NCBI GenBank assembly: GCA_947644475.1
Contig: CANRZQ010000162.1
Coordinates: forward strand, 1 to 6,382
Length of the DNA: 6,382 nucleotides
Direction of reading: 5' to 3'
DNA from: an uncultured Muribaculaceae bacterium
GTDB taxonomy: Bacteria; Bacteroidota; Bacteroidia; Bacteroidales; Muribaculaceae
Made by a program: the position numbers and the translations under genes. The notes below the pieces were generated by a model. That model worked only from the letters and a program-made list of their open reading frames with translations, was not told where the DNA came from and made no database searches. Shown here in pieces: positions 1 to 6,324 of the stretch. How positions within the stretch are numbered: the stretch's first letter is position 1; every line of letters begins with the position of its first letter.

Positions 1-436
1 AGGTGGAGGAGGGAGGGGTGCCGGTGATTTGGAGGTAGAGGCGGTGGAGGGTGGCGTCACGGAGGGCTTTGGGGCGGATTTCACATTCCCAGATGCGGAT
101 TACGCGCCAGCCTGCGAGGCGGAGGTCGACGCCGGCGGCATAGTCGCGGGCTATGTTCATGGCTATCTTATGACGCCAGTAGTCGGTATTGCTTTTTGGC
201 AGCCGGTAATAGCGGCATCCCTCATGTCCGTGCCAGAAGCAGCCGTCGATGAATATGGCGGTCTTGTATTTTTTGAGCACTATGTCGGGGGAGCCGGGAA
301 GACGGCGGTTGTTGACACGGTAGCGCAGGCCTTTTGAAAACAGGAATTTCCTCACCAGCATTTCCGGCTTGGTGTCGCGTCCCTTGATGGCCGCCATGCA
401 GCGGTGACGCTGCTCCGGTGTCATCACATCGGCCAT
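1..436 (-). CDS. vsr: Very short patch repair (Vsr) mismatch endonuclease, 3' end beyond window
   Basis: Vsr nicks DNA next to T:G mismatches that arise when 5-methylcytosine deaminates, starting short-patch repair in the cytoplasm. The frame is open from ATG at 436 to the left edge, giving 145 codons with no stop; E. coli Vsr is about 156 residues, so little is missing. Key residues line up with E. coli Vsr: the catalytic Asp51 in PGSPD, His69 in CFWH, the mismatch-inserting aromatics Phe67-Trp68 and Trp87, and Asp98. The zinc ligands appear to be Cys66, His71, Cys74 and Cys118 (in WEC). E. coli Thr63 and His64 are Ile and Asp here. The N-terminus (MADV, then TPEQRxxxMxAIKGRDTKPE) is typical of the family, although Met5 at 424 could also start. 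The gene begins 15 bases after the lipoprotein stop, so it is probably the last or a late gene of the operon. No cytosine methyltransferase is visible in the window; one could lie to the left. Confidence 0.95.
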   Translation of the reverse strand, partial: MADVMTPEQRHRCMAAIKGRDTKPEMLVRKFLFSKGLRYRVNNRRLPGSPDIVLKKYKTAIFIDGCFWHGHEGCRYYRLPKSNTDYWRHKIAMNIARDYAAGVDLRLAGWRVIRIWECEIRPKALRDATLHRLYLQITGTPPSST

Positions 437-451
437 AGCGTTACTATTTCT

Positions 452-2470
452 TTAATAGCGGAGGCCGGTGTTGCCTGTGCGGAGGCCGCCGGAGGTGTTG
501 GTGCGCCGGTTGTTCTCGTATTTGTTGGAGGTGTAGCCGGAGTTTTGGAGGAAGGGGTCGTCGGAGAATTCGTCGTCTTCCTCGCCTTCTTGCGGGGCGC
601 GCTCTCCTTTCTTCAATTTGGGCTTGTTTTTCTTTATGGCATACGGTTTCTGGGCGTCGACGGGCACTTCGTAGATGTTCCACGCCTGCTCTACATCCCA
701 ATTTTTGCGCAGGGTGAGTTTTTTTGCAAAGTAAACTATGTCTTCGGGCTGGATGGTGTCGGTCAAGGAGCCGGTGTCCCAACGGCCGTTGTTGTTGCGG
801 TCGATGTATAGGCGGGCGTATACGTCGCCGGGATTGAGGTAACGGAGCACGGCGCGGCCGTCGACCACAGGGGCGGTACGGATGGGCGTGTCGGATGTGT
901 TGAGCAGTTCGACTATGGCGTGTTCGCCGGGGGCAAGCCCTTCGATGGTGAATGTGAGGTTAGCGTATTCCTCGAGGGGCTTGACGGTGAATTCATGCTT
1001 GATTTTGTCGTTGAATTGCCCGTAGATAGAGTAAACGGAAGCGGAGTCGACGCTCAGGCGGTAGGATGCGCCCGGGGTCCAGTCCACGGCCATTGTCCTG
1101 CGCATGAAGGGGCTTACGCTGTCGGGCTCGAATCTCACACCGGGCACTTCGGTCCAAAGGGTGTCGTTCTTTATTTCAAGGCGAACGGCGGCGGGGTCGA
1201 TGCTGCCGAGCGGTTGCTGCGCTTCAAAAAGGAGGGGGAGATAGACGTCCTGCTGGCTGCCGTAGACCGAGCCGAAGGCAAGGAAGTCGGGCTGAGGAGG
1301 CAGGGTGTCGGCTTCTTCGCTCTTGCGTTTTTTCTTTTCTTTTTGCTTCGGTTCTTTGAAGAAGAATTTGAGTGTGTCGGTGTACCATGCCACTTGGTCG
1401 AGCGAGTCGGTGCGACGGTAGCGCGTGGCAAGCAGCAGGGAGTCGACAGCCATTACGGCGGTGTCTGTTATCCAGTATTCGAGGGTGTCGAGTGTGGCGT
1501 TAGTGCGCAAAAGAGCCCAATCGGAGATTTTCCGTCCGGCAAACGAGCCTGCGGCAATCTCGATTTGTGGCAGGGAGTCGGCTTCGGCTGCCATTTCGAT
1601 GGTGATGCGGCGACGCTCGGGGCGGGCGTAGTTACGCATGTATTGTGCTTTGTATCCTTCGTTGAACCACGACAGGAGTATGTCGTTGGGATAGTAGGCC
1701 GTGCCGCCGCGCAGGGCCAGGGAGTCGCCGCCGTCGTGTGCCCGCAGGGTGTCGGTTACGGTGATGGCACTGGCGTAAGGCGACACTGTGGCGTCAAGGA
1801 AGGCGATATCCTCGGTGCGGTCCCACTTGTAGTCACGGTTGATGTCGTTGAGGGCGAATACCCGGTATGTGCCGGGCTTGAGGTTGCGGATGGTGAACTG
1901 GCCGAGCTGGTTGGTGCGCGCCACGCGCTCAAACGGCACGGTGCGCAGCGTTGTATCGGTCATGGCCGAGTCGGAGTGGATGCCAACGAGCATTCCCTGG
2001 GCGGGCTCGAGGGTGCGGGCCTCGAGCACCATGCCGGAAATGCGGAGTGAGTCGATGGAGCCGCCGGTAGAGAAATCGGTGGCGAAGCCGTCGAGCACAT
2101 TGCCTTCGTTGAGGTCTTTGATGGCATCGCCGAAGTCGATGGTGTAGGTCATGTCGGGTTGCAGGGAGTCGCGGAACTCTACGGTGACATGGCGGCCGTT
2201 GGCGCGGACCACGGGCGGCTGCTTCTGCACGGGCGACACAATCACTTTGTTGAAAGCGTCGTCGAGCTGCACGTTTTCGTCAAAATAGAGGTCGAGACGT
2301 GTGCGGTCGACATGCAATGCCGACGGCCCGGGATTCGAGTTTACAAACACCGGCGGTGTCTCGTCACGCGGACCGCCTTCGGGGCGGCCTATCGACGCGC
2401 ATGCTGCCGCCGACAGTACAAGGATGACGCACACAAGCGCTTGCAGTGAATTTAACCCGAATCTCTTCAT
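452..2470 (-). CDS. Ig-like domain lipoprotein of the Bacteroidetes GGPxDxxPP family
   Basis: The protein has 672 residues and no known enzymatic role. Residues 1-23 form a lipoprotein signal peptide (basic start, hydrophobic LQALVCVILVLS, then AAAC), with Cys24 as the predicted lipidated residue, so it should sit in the envelope. The mature start contains GRPEGGPRDETPP (28-40), a hallmark of a family found across Bacteroidetes. A SbsA/Big_5-type Ig domain follows (about 38-135; LYFDENVQL, LQPDMTYTIDFGDAIKDLNEGN, FSTG). A transthyretin/CnaB-like module lies at about 143-226 (NLKPGTYRVFALNDINRDYKWD). The middle, about 240-370, is unassigned and is followed by a Lys/Glu-rich linker at 372-388. 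A second NPGDVYARLYIDRNNNGRWD module lies at 546-565. The end is charged (Lys-rich 610-622, acidic 628-638) and then Asn/Gly/Thr-rich. The start at 2470 is supported by the signal peptide and an AAGAGGA just upstream. A structural or surface role is inference. Confidence 0.88.
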   Translation of the reverse strand: MKRFGLNSLQALVCVILVLSAAACASIGRPEGGPRDETPPVFVNSNPGPSALHVDRTRLDLYFDENVQLDDAFNKVIVSPVQKQPPVVRANGRHVTVEFRDSLQPDMTYTIDFGDAIKDLNEGNVLDGFATDFSTGGSIDSLRISGMVLEARTLEPAQGMLVGIHSDSAMTDTTLRTVPFERVARTNQLGQFTIRNLKPGTYRVFALNDINRDYKWDRTEDIAFLDATVSPYASAITVTDTLRAHDGGDSLALRGGTAYYPNDILLSWFNEGYKAQYMRNYARPERRRITIEMAAEADSLPQIEIAAGSFAGRKISDWALLRTNATLDTLEYWITDTAVMAVDSLLLATRYRRTDSLDQVAWYTDTLKFFFKEPKQKEKKKRKSEEADTLPPQPDFLAFGSVYGSQQDVYLPLLFEAQQPLGSIDPAAVRLEIKNDTLWTEVPGVRFEPDSVSPFMRRTMAVDWTPGASYRLSVDSASVYSIYGQFNDKIKHEFTVKPLEEYANLTFTIEGLAPGEHAIVELLNTSDTPIRTAPVVDGRAVLRYLNPGDVYARLYIDRNNNGRWDTGSLTDTIQPEDIVYFAKKLTLRKNWDVEQAWNIYEVPVDAQKPYAIKKNKPKLKKGERAPQEGEEDDEFSDDPFLQNSGYTSNKYENNRRTNTSGGLRTGNTGLRY

Positions 2471-2473
2471 TTT

Positions 2474-2480
2474 TCCTCTT
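2474..2480 (-). promoter_or_regulatory. Possible Shine-Dalgarno site for the Ig-like lipoprotein
   Basis: On the minus strand AAGAGGA lies just before the ATG at 2470, with only three bases between. Purine-rich sites matching the anti-Shine-Dalgarno are often absent in Bacteroidetes, so this is one of the few visible ones in the window. The spacing is short, which makes its strength uncertain. Confidence 0.4.
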
Positions 2481-2494
2481 ATTTTATGTGAATG

Positions 2495-4144
2495 TTATCG
2501 TACCGACACTTTCTGCGGACGACGCGACTGCTCGGTGGTGATGAAATATACGCCAAGGGGCAGGGGTATGTCGGTATTGTTCGACACCTCGGGCAATTCC
2601 ACGACGAGACGTCCGGCCACATCGAACACCCGGCAGCCGGTGTGAACCGACTGGCAGAGGATACGCACTGCGCCTTCGAGGGCCACTACGGCCAAGGGCT
2701 CGTCATTGTCAACTCCGGTAATGCCCAGATGGTCGACGAAAACGACGTTGGACGGCTCAGAGCGGTAGCCCAGACGCACCGACTGCACGTAATATGCCTC
2801 GCGGTCGGATTCGTTGAAATCGTCGATCAGCAGCGATGTCTGCTCGGCAAGTTCTTCCTCGGTGACTGCGCTTCCGGCTGTGTATCGGGTGCGGGTCACT
2901 ATATAGTAATCGATAGTTTCATCGGCAGGGGCTTCCCAGTTGGCCACATATGATGTGGATGTGATGTCGGTAGGAGCCGTAGCCGTGCAGGGTGTAAGGA
3001 CGGGCACAGGCAGGCACTCGCCGCGCAGTTCCACACCACGCGAGCCGGTGACGCCGCCGCCGGATATGAGCAGGCGCGATGTGTGTTTCCCGAGCAGCGT
3101 CGGGGTGTAGGTCACATTAAGCCAATAGCCGTCGGCCGAATTGACATTGCGGTAAGCAATTGTTTTCGCCGGGATGGAGAACATTTCCTTGTCGCCCTGG
3201 TAAACTTGCACGCGGATATCGGATTTCAGATTCTCGCCGCGGAAAAACAGTTTTGCAGTAGTTGATTTTCCAAGAGCCACTTGCCCGAATTCAAGCGACA
3301 TATCCTGCACAGGGGTGATGAGCACAGGGTCGCCCGAGGGCTGGGACGCGTCGTCGAGACGGAAAATCTGCCCTTTGCGTGTGCCCCAGATATACTCGGC
3401 GAGTTCGGGGAAGTCGATAAATGGGTTGCGGTTATTCTGAAATTTATACACCGCCTCATTGCGGTCGATTTCCTTCTGCGACACTTGATCCTCGCGGTGC
3501 CATTTCAGAAGCAGGTCCAGCGACCACTGGTTCAGCGTGGGATAGGTGCCGTTGACAAGCATGTATTTGTATTTCCAGGTGTAGTCCTGGTAGCAGGTTG
3601 CCATATAGAAATATGTGCGGGCAAAGTCGCCTTTGTATTCATCGGCAGGCTCAAACACATATCCGGCACCACCGCCTTGGCCGGCTACGGGGAAGCCAAC
3701 GGTGGTGATGCCGTTGTCGAACTTTGTCGGCGAGGTGCGGTCGACCATACCCAGCGGATAATTCGACTTAGCCATGTTGGCGGCGGCTTCCGACGGATAA
3801 AGATGGTTCAGGTCGGTATAGGCCTGCACGCTCGTCGAGCCTCCCCACCAACTTTTCGGCAGCGAGTGCTCGCGGTTAAGCCCCTTGAACGAAGGAGCAT
3901 AAAGCGGAATATCGGAATACATATCCCACCACCGGCGTGAATTCGGATACACGTCGGTCACCTCGAAATAGTCGGGCAGGTCATAATAATCCGATATGGG
4001 GGTCAGGTTATGTATAATATTGTAGGCGGCTGTTTTAAGTTCAGCATCGCTCTTGCCGTCGAGGGCGCGGTAATATGCCATCGGCACTTCGGCCGATGCA
4101 GTGATTGCCGGCACGACAGCCAACATGAGTAAAAATTTTTTCAT
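2495..4144 (-). CDS. Secreted endonuclease I family nuclease with Ig-like, Fn3-like and T9SS tail regions
   Basis: This 549-residue protein is a non-specific nuclease of the EndA/NucM/Vvn (beta-beta-alpha metal) family, predicted to act outside the cell on DNA or RNA. A signal peptide spans 1-18 with cleavage after ASA. The catalytic domain covers about 22-262: NREHSLPKSWW carries Glu92 and the general-base His93; DLNHLYPS (111-118) and Asn123 follow, Asn123 being the probable metal ligand; then SNYPLG, FEPADEYKGDFAR, FYMATCY, and RNPFIDFPELAEYIWG at 239-254. Next come an Ig-like/Hydin-type beta domain (about 278-378) and an Fn3-like domain (about 383-470). The last 75 residues resemble a T9SS sorting domain, with VFDVAGRLV near 506-514 and LGVYFITTEQ near 530-539, then a basic KVSVR end. 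Export by T9SS is inferred from that tail. The ATG at 4144 is followed directly by the signal peptide. It sits 28 bases after the acyltransferase gene and 24 before the lipoprotein gene. Scavenging nucleic acid or clearing extracellular DNA are plausible roles. Confidence 0.92.
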   Translation of the reverse strand: MKKFLLMLAVVPAITASAEVPMAYYRALDGKSDAELKTAAYNIIHNLTPISDYYDLPDYFEVTDVYPNSRRWWDMYSDIPLYAPSFKGLNREHSLPKSWWGGSTSVQAYTDLNHLYPSEAAANMAKSNYPLGMVDRTSPTKFDNGITTVGFPVAGQGGGAGYVFEPADEYKGDFARTYFYMATCYQDYTWKYKYMLVNGTYPTLNQWSLDLLLKWHREDQVSQKEIDRNEAVYKFQNNRNPFIDFPELAEYIWGTRKGQIFRLDDASQPSGDPVLITPVQDMSLEFGQVALGKSTTAKLFFRGENLKSDIRVQVYQGDKEMFSIPAKTIAYRNVNSADGYWLNVTYTPTLLGKHTSRLLISGGGVTGSRGVELRGECLPVPVLTPCTATAPTDITSTSYVANWEAPADETIDYYIVTRTRYTAGSAVTEEELAEQTSLLIDDFNESDREAYYVQSVRLGYRSEPSNVVFVDHLGITGVDNDEPLAVVALEGAVRILCQSVHTGCRVFDVAGRLVVELPEVSNNTDIPLPLGVYFITTEQSRRPQKVSVR

Positions 4145-4172
4145 GATATTCGTCGTTCGGAAATCTTAGTCA

Positions 4173-5300
4173 TCATATTTTCTTGCCCCAAACGCGGCGG
4201 CGGCGGTGGAGTCGACGCGGGAAAAGTTCCCACTGCCGCTGCACATTCTCATTATCTTCGAGTTCGAGATTGCTCTCGGCCTCGCGGTAGCCGCAACGGT
4301 TGAATGTAGGGATAAGATAATTAAACAACAATGCGTTCACCCCTTTGTTCTGATACTCGGGGTCGACAGCGACAAGAAGCAGGTCGACAACATCGCTATT
4401 GCCCTTCAATGCCTTCAACAGATGATACCATCCCATAGGGAAAAGTTTGCCACCTGACTTGCGCAGCGCCTGCGACATCGACGGCATGGCTATGCCCACG
4501 CATATCAGCCTGTCGTCGGCATCTGTGATAAGGCACACACTGTCGAGACGGATTATGCCCAGATACATGTCGATATAATATTCTATCTGGCGCTCGGTAA
4601 GAGGCGAATAGCCGTAGAGTCCGTCGTAGGCACGGTTTATCAAATCAAACAAAGCACGGCCATACTCATTCTTGAGTTTCTTTCGGGATGTATATATCTT
4701 CACTTTCAGGCCATAACGCTCCTGCACCATGCGTGCCACACGCAGATACTTGTCGGGGATAGCCTCGGGGATGGTTATGCGGTATTCCACCCAATCGGCC
4801 TCCTTGCCGAATCCCATGCGCTCCATATGGCGCGGATAATACGGATAGTTATATATAGTGGCCATAGTGCCGAGTTCGTCGAACCCGTCGATAAGCATAG
4901 CCTCATGGTCGAGATCGGTAAAACCCATCGGGCCAATAATCTCATCCATGCCTTTCTTACGGCCCCACGCCGAGGCCGCCTCGAAAAGCGCGTCGACAAC
5001 TTCCGCATCGTCGATAAAGTCGACAAAACCGAAACGCATGGTTTTCCTTCCTGTGCGCTCGTTTACCTTTGAATTGATAATGCCGGTGATGCGTCCCACA
5101 GGCTTTCCGTCGCGGAATGCCATAAACGACTGTGCCTCGCAATACTCAAAAGCCGGATTCTTGTCCGGACGCAGTGTATTGACATCGTCAAAAATCAAGG
5201 GCGGAACAAAATAATCATTACCCTTGTATAGGTCGATGCCAAACTTCACATATTTTGAAAGTTCACTCTTTGTAGCGGCAACTTCTCTAATTTCTACCAT
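4173..5300 (-). CDS. GNAT-superfamily acyltransferase, YghO-like, about 375 residues
   Basis: This 375-residue protein resembles a widespread family of long GNAT-fold proteins that includes E. coli YghO. Family-like stretches are FGIDLYKGNDYFVPPL (20-35), PDKNPAFEYCEAQSFMAFRDGKPVGRI (45-71), a GFVDFIDDAEVVDALFEAASAW segment (91-112), IIGPMGF (121-127) and YNYPYYPRHMERMGF (150-164). The acyl-CoA-binding motif A of GNAT enzymes is best matched late, at LLLVAVDPEYQNKGVNALLF (307-326). The C-terminus is basic (RRLHRRRRVWGKK). The substrate is unknown. From memory, bacterial ceramide synthases are described as GNAT-like proteins of similar size, and Bacteroidales make sphingolipids, so N-acylation of a sphingoid base is a possibility only. 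There is no signal peptide or clear transmembrane segment, so it is likely cytoplasmic or peripheral. The start at 5300 lies 5 bases after the kinase-like gene stop, with AGGA 8 bases upstream, which suggests translational coupling. Confidence 0.8.
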   Translation of the reverse strand: MVEIREVAATKSELSKYVKFGIDLYKGNDYFVPPLIFDDVNTLRPDKNPAFEYCEAQSFMAFRDGKPVGRITGIINSKVNERTGRKTMRFGFVDFIDDAEVVDALFEAASAWGRKKGMDEIIGPMGFTDLDHEAMLIDGFDELGTMATIYNYPYYPRHMERMGFGKEADWVEYRITIPEAIPDKYLRVARMVQERYGLKVKIYTSRKKLKNEYGRALFDLINRAYDGLYGYSPLTERQIEYYIDMYLGIIRLDSVCLITDADDRLICVGIAMPSMSQALRKSGGKLFPMGWYHLLKALKGNSDVVDLLLVAVDPEYQNKGVNALLFNYLIPTFNRCGYREAESNLELEDNENVQRQWELFPRRLHRRRRVWGKKI

Positions 5301-5305
5301 CTCTA

Positions 5306-6070
5306 CTATCCTATCAATTTCAAATTTATCAAAACAAGGAGAACAGCCATCACAGCAACAAAAGCAGCGGCAAAATAAAGGACTCTTTTCACAGTATGTC
5401 CCTGCAACGCCAACTGCAAGTCTGCTACCGAACGATAGCGGTTGCGAGGATTCGGGCTAAGACATCTCGCCACAACATGACGCAACTGGGGCGTGCCAAG
5501 CCCGGACTTGTCGAGCACCTCGCGCATCGTGATGCCAAAACGGTAGATATCCTCGGCAACATCTGTCGGGGTCAAATTCTCACGCTGGTCAAAGCCCACA
5601 TCAATCAGCTTGAGATTCTCAATATTTTCAGTAAAAATAATAGTCTCAGGCCTAATGGGATGATGCACAAGATGATTAGTCTGAATATATGCCATTGCTG
5701 CCGGAAGACGAGTAATCAACTGGTCGAGATGATGAGCCGAAATCTTTCCCTGGTCAATAATCTTACGCAGCGAGAGGCCATACACATCATCAGTGATGAT
5801 GCAACGGCCTATACCCGGAACATCCTCGAAATCATTAATCATCACGATATTGGGATGCGACAAATTATAGCGGACATCGAACTCCTTCTCAATCATGGCC
5901 ATATATCTTGGGTCATCCTTGAGTTCGGGACGCAAAGTCTTGAGCATAACCCACTTTCCAAACTTTTTTGCGGTGAAGACATTATAGAATTCTTCATCCC
6001 ACTCAGTAAGGTGCTCAATTTCAGTCCATCGTTCTGTCCGATCAACTACATTTCCAGGTTTTTCACTCAT
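5306..6070 (-). CDS. Tail-anchored protein-kinase-like protein, probable pseudokinase
   Basis: The 254-residue product has a Ser/Thr-kinase fold followed by one C-terminal membrane helix (about 229-249), so the kinase domain should face the cytoplasm. Visible kinase landmarks are the VAIK-type Lys44 in VMLK, the helix-C Glu63 before NLSHPNIV, the DFG-type Asp157 in DVG, DIYRFG (174-179) and the late Arg211 in NPRNRYRSVADL. The catalytic loop is degenerate: HRDxKPxN reads H136-H-P-I-R-P-E-T143, so the catalytic Asp is Pro138, the Lys is Arg140 and the Asn is Thr143. No glycine-rich loop is seen before Lys44. This points to a pseudokinase that may still bind nucleotide or act as a scaffold. I chose ATG at 6070; an in-frame TTG at 6088 would add six residues but lies only about 10 bases from the predicted transcription start. 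It is the first gene of the operon, 5 bases before the acyltransferase, and AT-richer than the distal genes. Confidence 0.85.
   Translation of the reverse strand: MSEKPGNVVDRTERWTEIEHLTEWDEEFYNVFTAKKFGKWVMLKTLRPELKDDPRYMAMIEKEFDVRYNLSHPNIVMINDFEDVPGIGRCIITDDVYGLSLRKIIDQGKISAHHLDQLITRLPAAMAYIQTNHLVHHPIRPETIIFTENIENLKLIDVGFDQRENLTPTDVAEDIYRFGITMREVLDKSGLGTPQLRHVVARCLSPNPRNRYRSVADLQLALQGHTVKRVLYFAAAFVAVMAVLLVLINLKLIG
5309..5312 (-). promoter_or_regulatory. Possible ribosome binding site for the acyltransferase, inside the upstream gene
   Basis: AGGA on the minus strand lies 8 bases before the ATG at 5300 and falls in the last two sense codons of the kinase-like gene. Ribosomes finishing that gene would stop at 5306-5308, almost on top of the next start, so the two genes are probably translationally coupled. 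The core is short and the call rests mostly on spacing. Confidence 0.4.
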
Positions 6071-6105
6071 CTTTGGCAAATTTTGCAATTATTGTTATTA
6101 ACTTG

Positions 6106-6113
6106 CAAATATA
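6106..6113 (-). promoter_or_regulatory. Bacteroidetes-type -7 promoter element for the five-gene operon
   Basis: The minus strand reads TATATTTG, an exact match to the Bacteroidetes -7 consensus TAnnTTTG. Transcription would begin near 6099, leaving a leader of about 30 bases before ATG 6070. The -33 TTTG box is not well placed: a TTTG occurs 11 bases upstream (too close) and a TTTT run 16 bases upstream (closer to the usual spacing). No other gap in the operon shows an equally good match in a suitable place. Confidence 0.55.
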
Positions 6114-6210
6114 CGAATTTTTTACAAATAAAAGCCGAATCGAAATCAGTGTAGAATTATTCAAATAAAAAAAATTTTTCAACTCGATACGTAAGCAAGG
6201 TTAATAGCAC

Positions 6211-6320
6211 GTTCGGAGGTAGCAGAGGCCAGCCGGAGCGTTTGGCCATGCCAACCGTGATGCAGAACGCCACGCTGTCGCCCGCTCCAATTCTCAAGCC
6301 GGAGGCTTGAGTTCCTGCAT
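6211..6320 (-). other. GC-rich intergenic segment with several inverted repeats, possible structured RNA or repeat element
   Basis: No credible gene covers this stretch, yet it is dense in complementary segments. A perfect hairpin of 8 pairs with a 3-base loop lies at 6293-6311 (CTCAAGCC/GGCTTGAG). A 5-pair hairpin with a 3-base loop lies at 6242-6254 (TTGGC/GCCAA). Segment 6260-6268 pairs with 6311-6320 through one bulge, and 6235-6240 (GGAGCG) pairs with 6283-6288 (CGCTCC). The last two helices interleave, which would make a pseudoknot. Two extra U-G pairs (6289 with 6234, 6290 with 6233) are possible only in minus-strand RNA. I do not recognise a known riboswitch, SRP RNA, tmRNA or RNase P motif. 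It could equally be an intergenic repeat or a decayed gene. The strand is tentative. Confidence 0.3.
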
Positions 6321-6324
6321 GGGT

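Noticed and set aside
29..337. 102-codon open frame on the plus strand
   Set aside because: Antisense to vsr, whose active-site residues are clear on the minus strand.
920..2050. 376-codon open frame on the plus strand
   Set aside because: It lies wholly inside the minus-strand lipoprotein gene, shows no domain pattern and is rich in Gly, Val and Cys as expected of an antisense shadow in GC-rich coding DNA.
3281..3940. 219-codon open frame on the plus strand
   Set aside because: Antisense to the catalytic half of endonuclease I, whose motifs are unmistakable on the minus strand; no recognisable protein features.
5396..6154. 252-codon open frame on the plus strand
   Set aside because: Antisense to the kinase-like gene and its promoter; the minus strand carries clear kinase landmarks and the plus product has none.
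6160..6180. A/T run (A8 then T5) as a terminator tail
   Set aside because: No GC-rich hairpin directly precedes the T run on the minus strand; it is better explained as the AT-rich upstream part of the promoter region.
6235..6288. GGAGCG...CGCTCC resembling a tRNA acceptor stem
   Set aside because: The enclosed length is 54 bases, too short for a tRNA, and no anticodon arm or TTCGA loop is present.
6248..6310. Short plus-strand frame of 20 codons (ATG to TGA), open upstream to about 6167
   Set aside because: Too short to judge, no ribosome site or plus-strand promoter, and it overlaps the inverted-repeat segment. A decayed gene fragment cannot be excluded.
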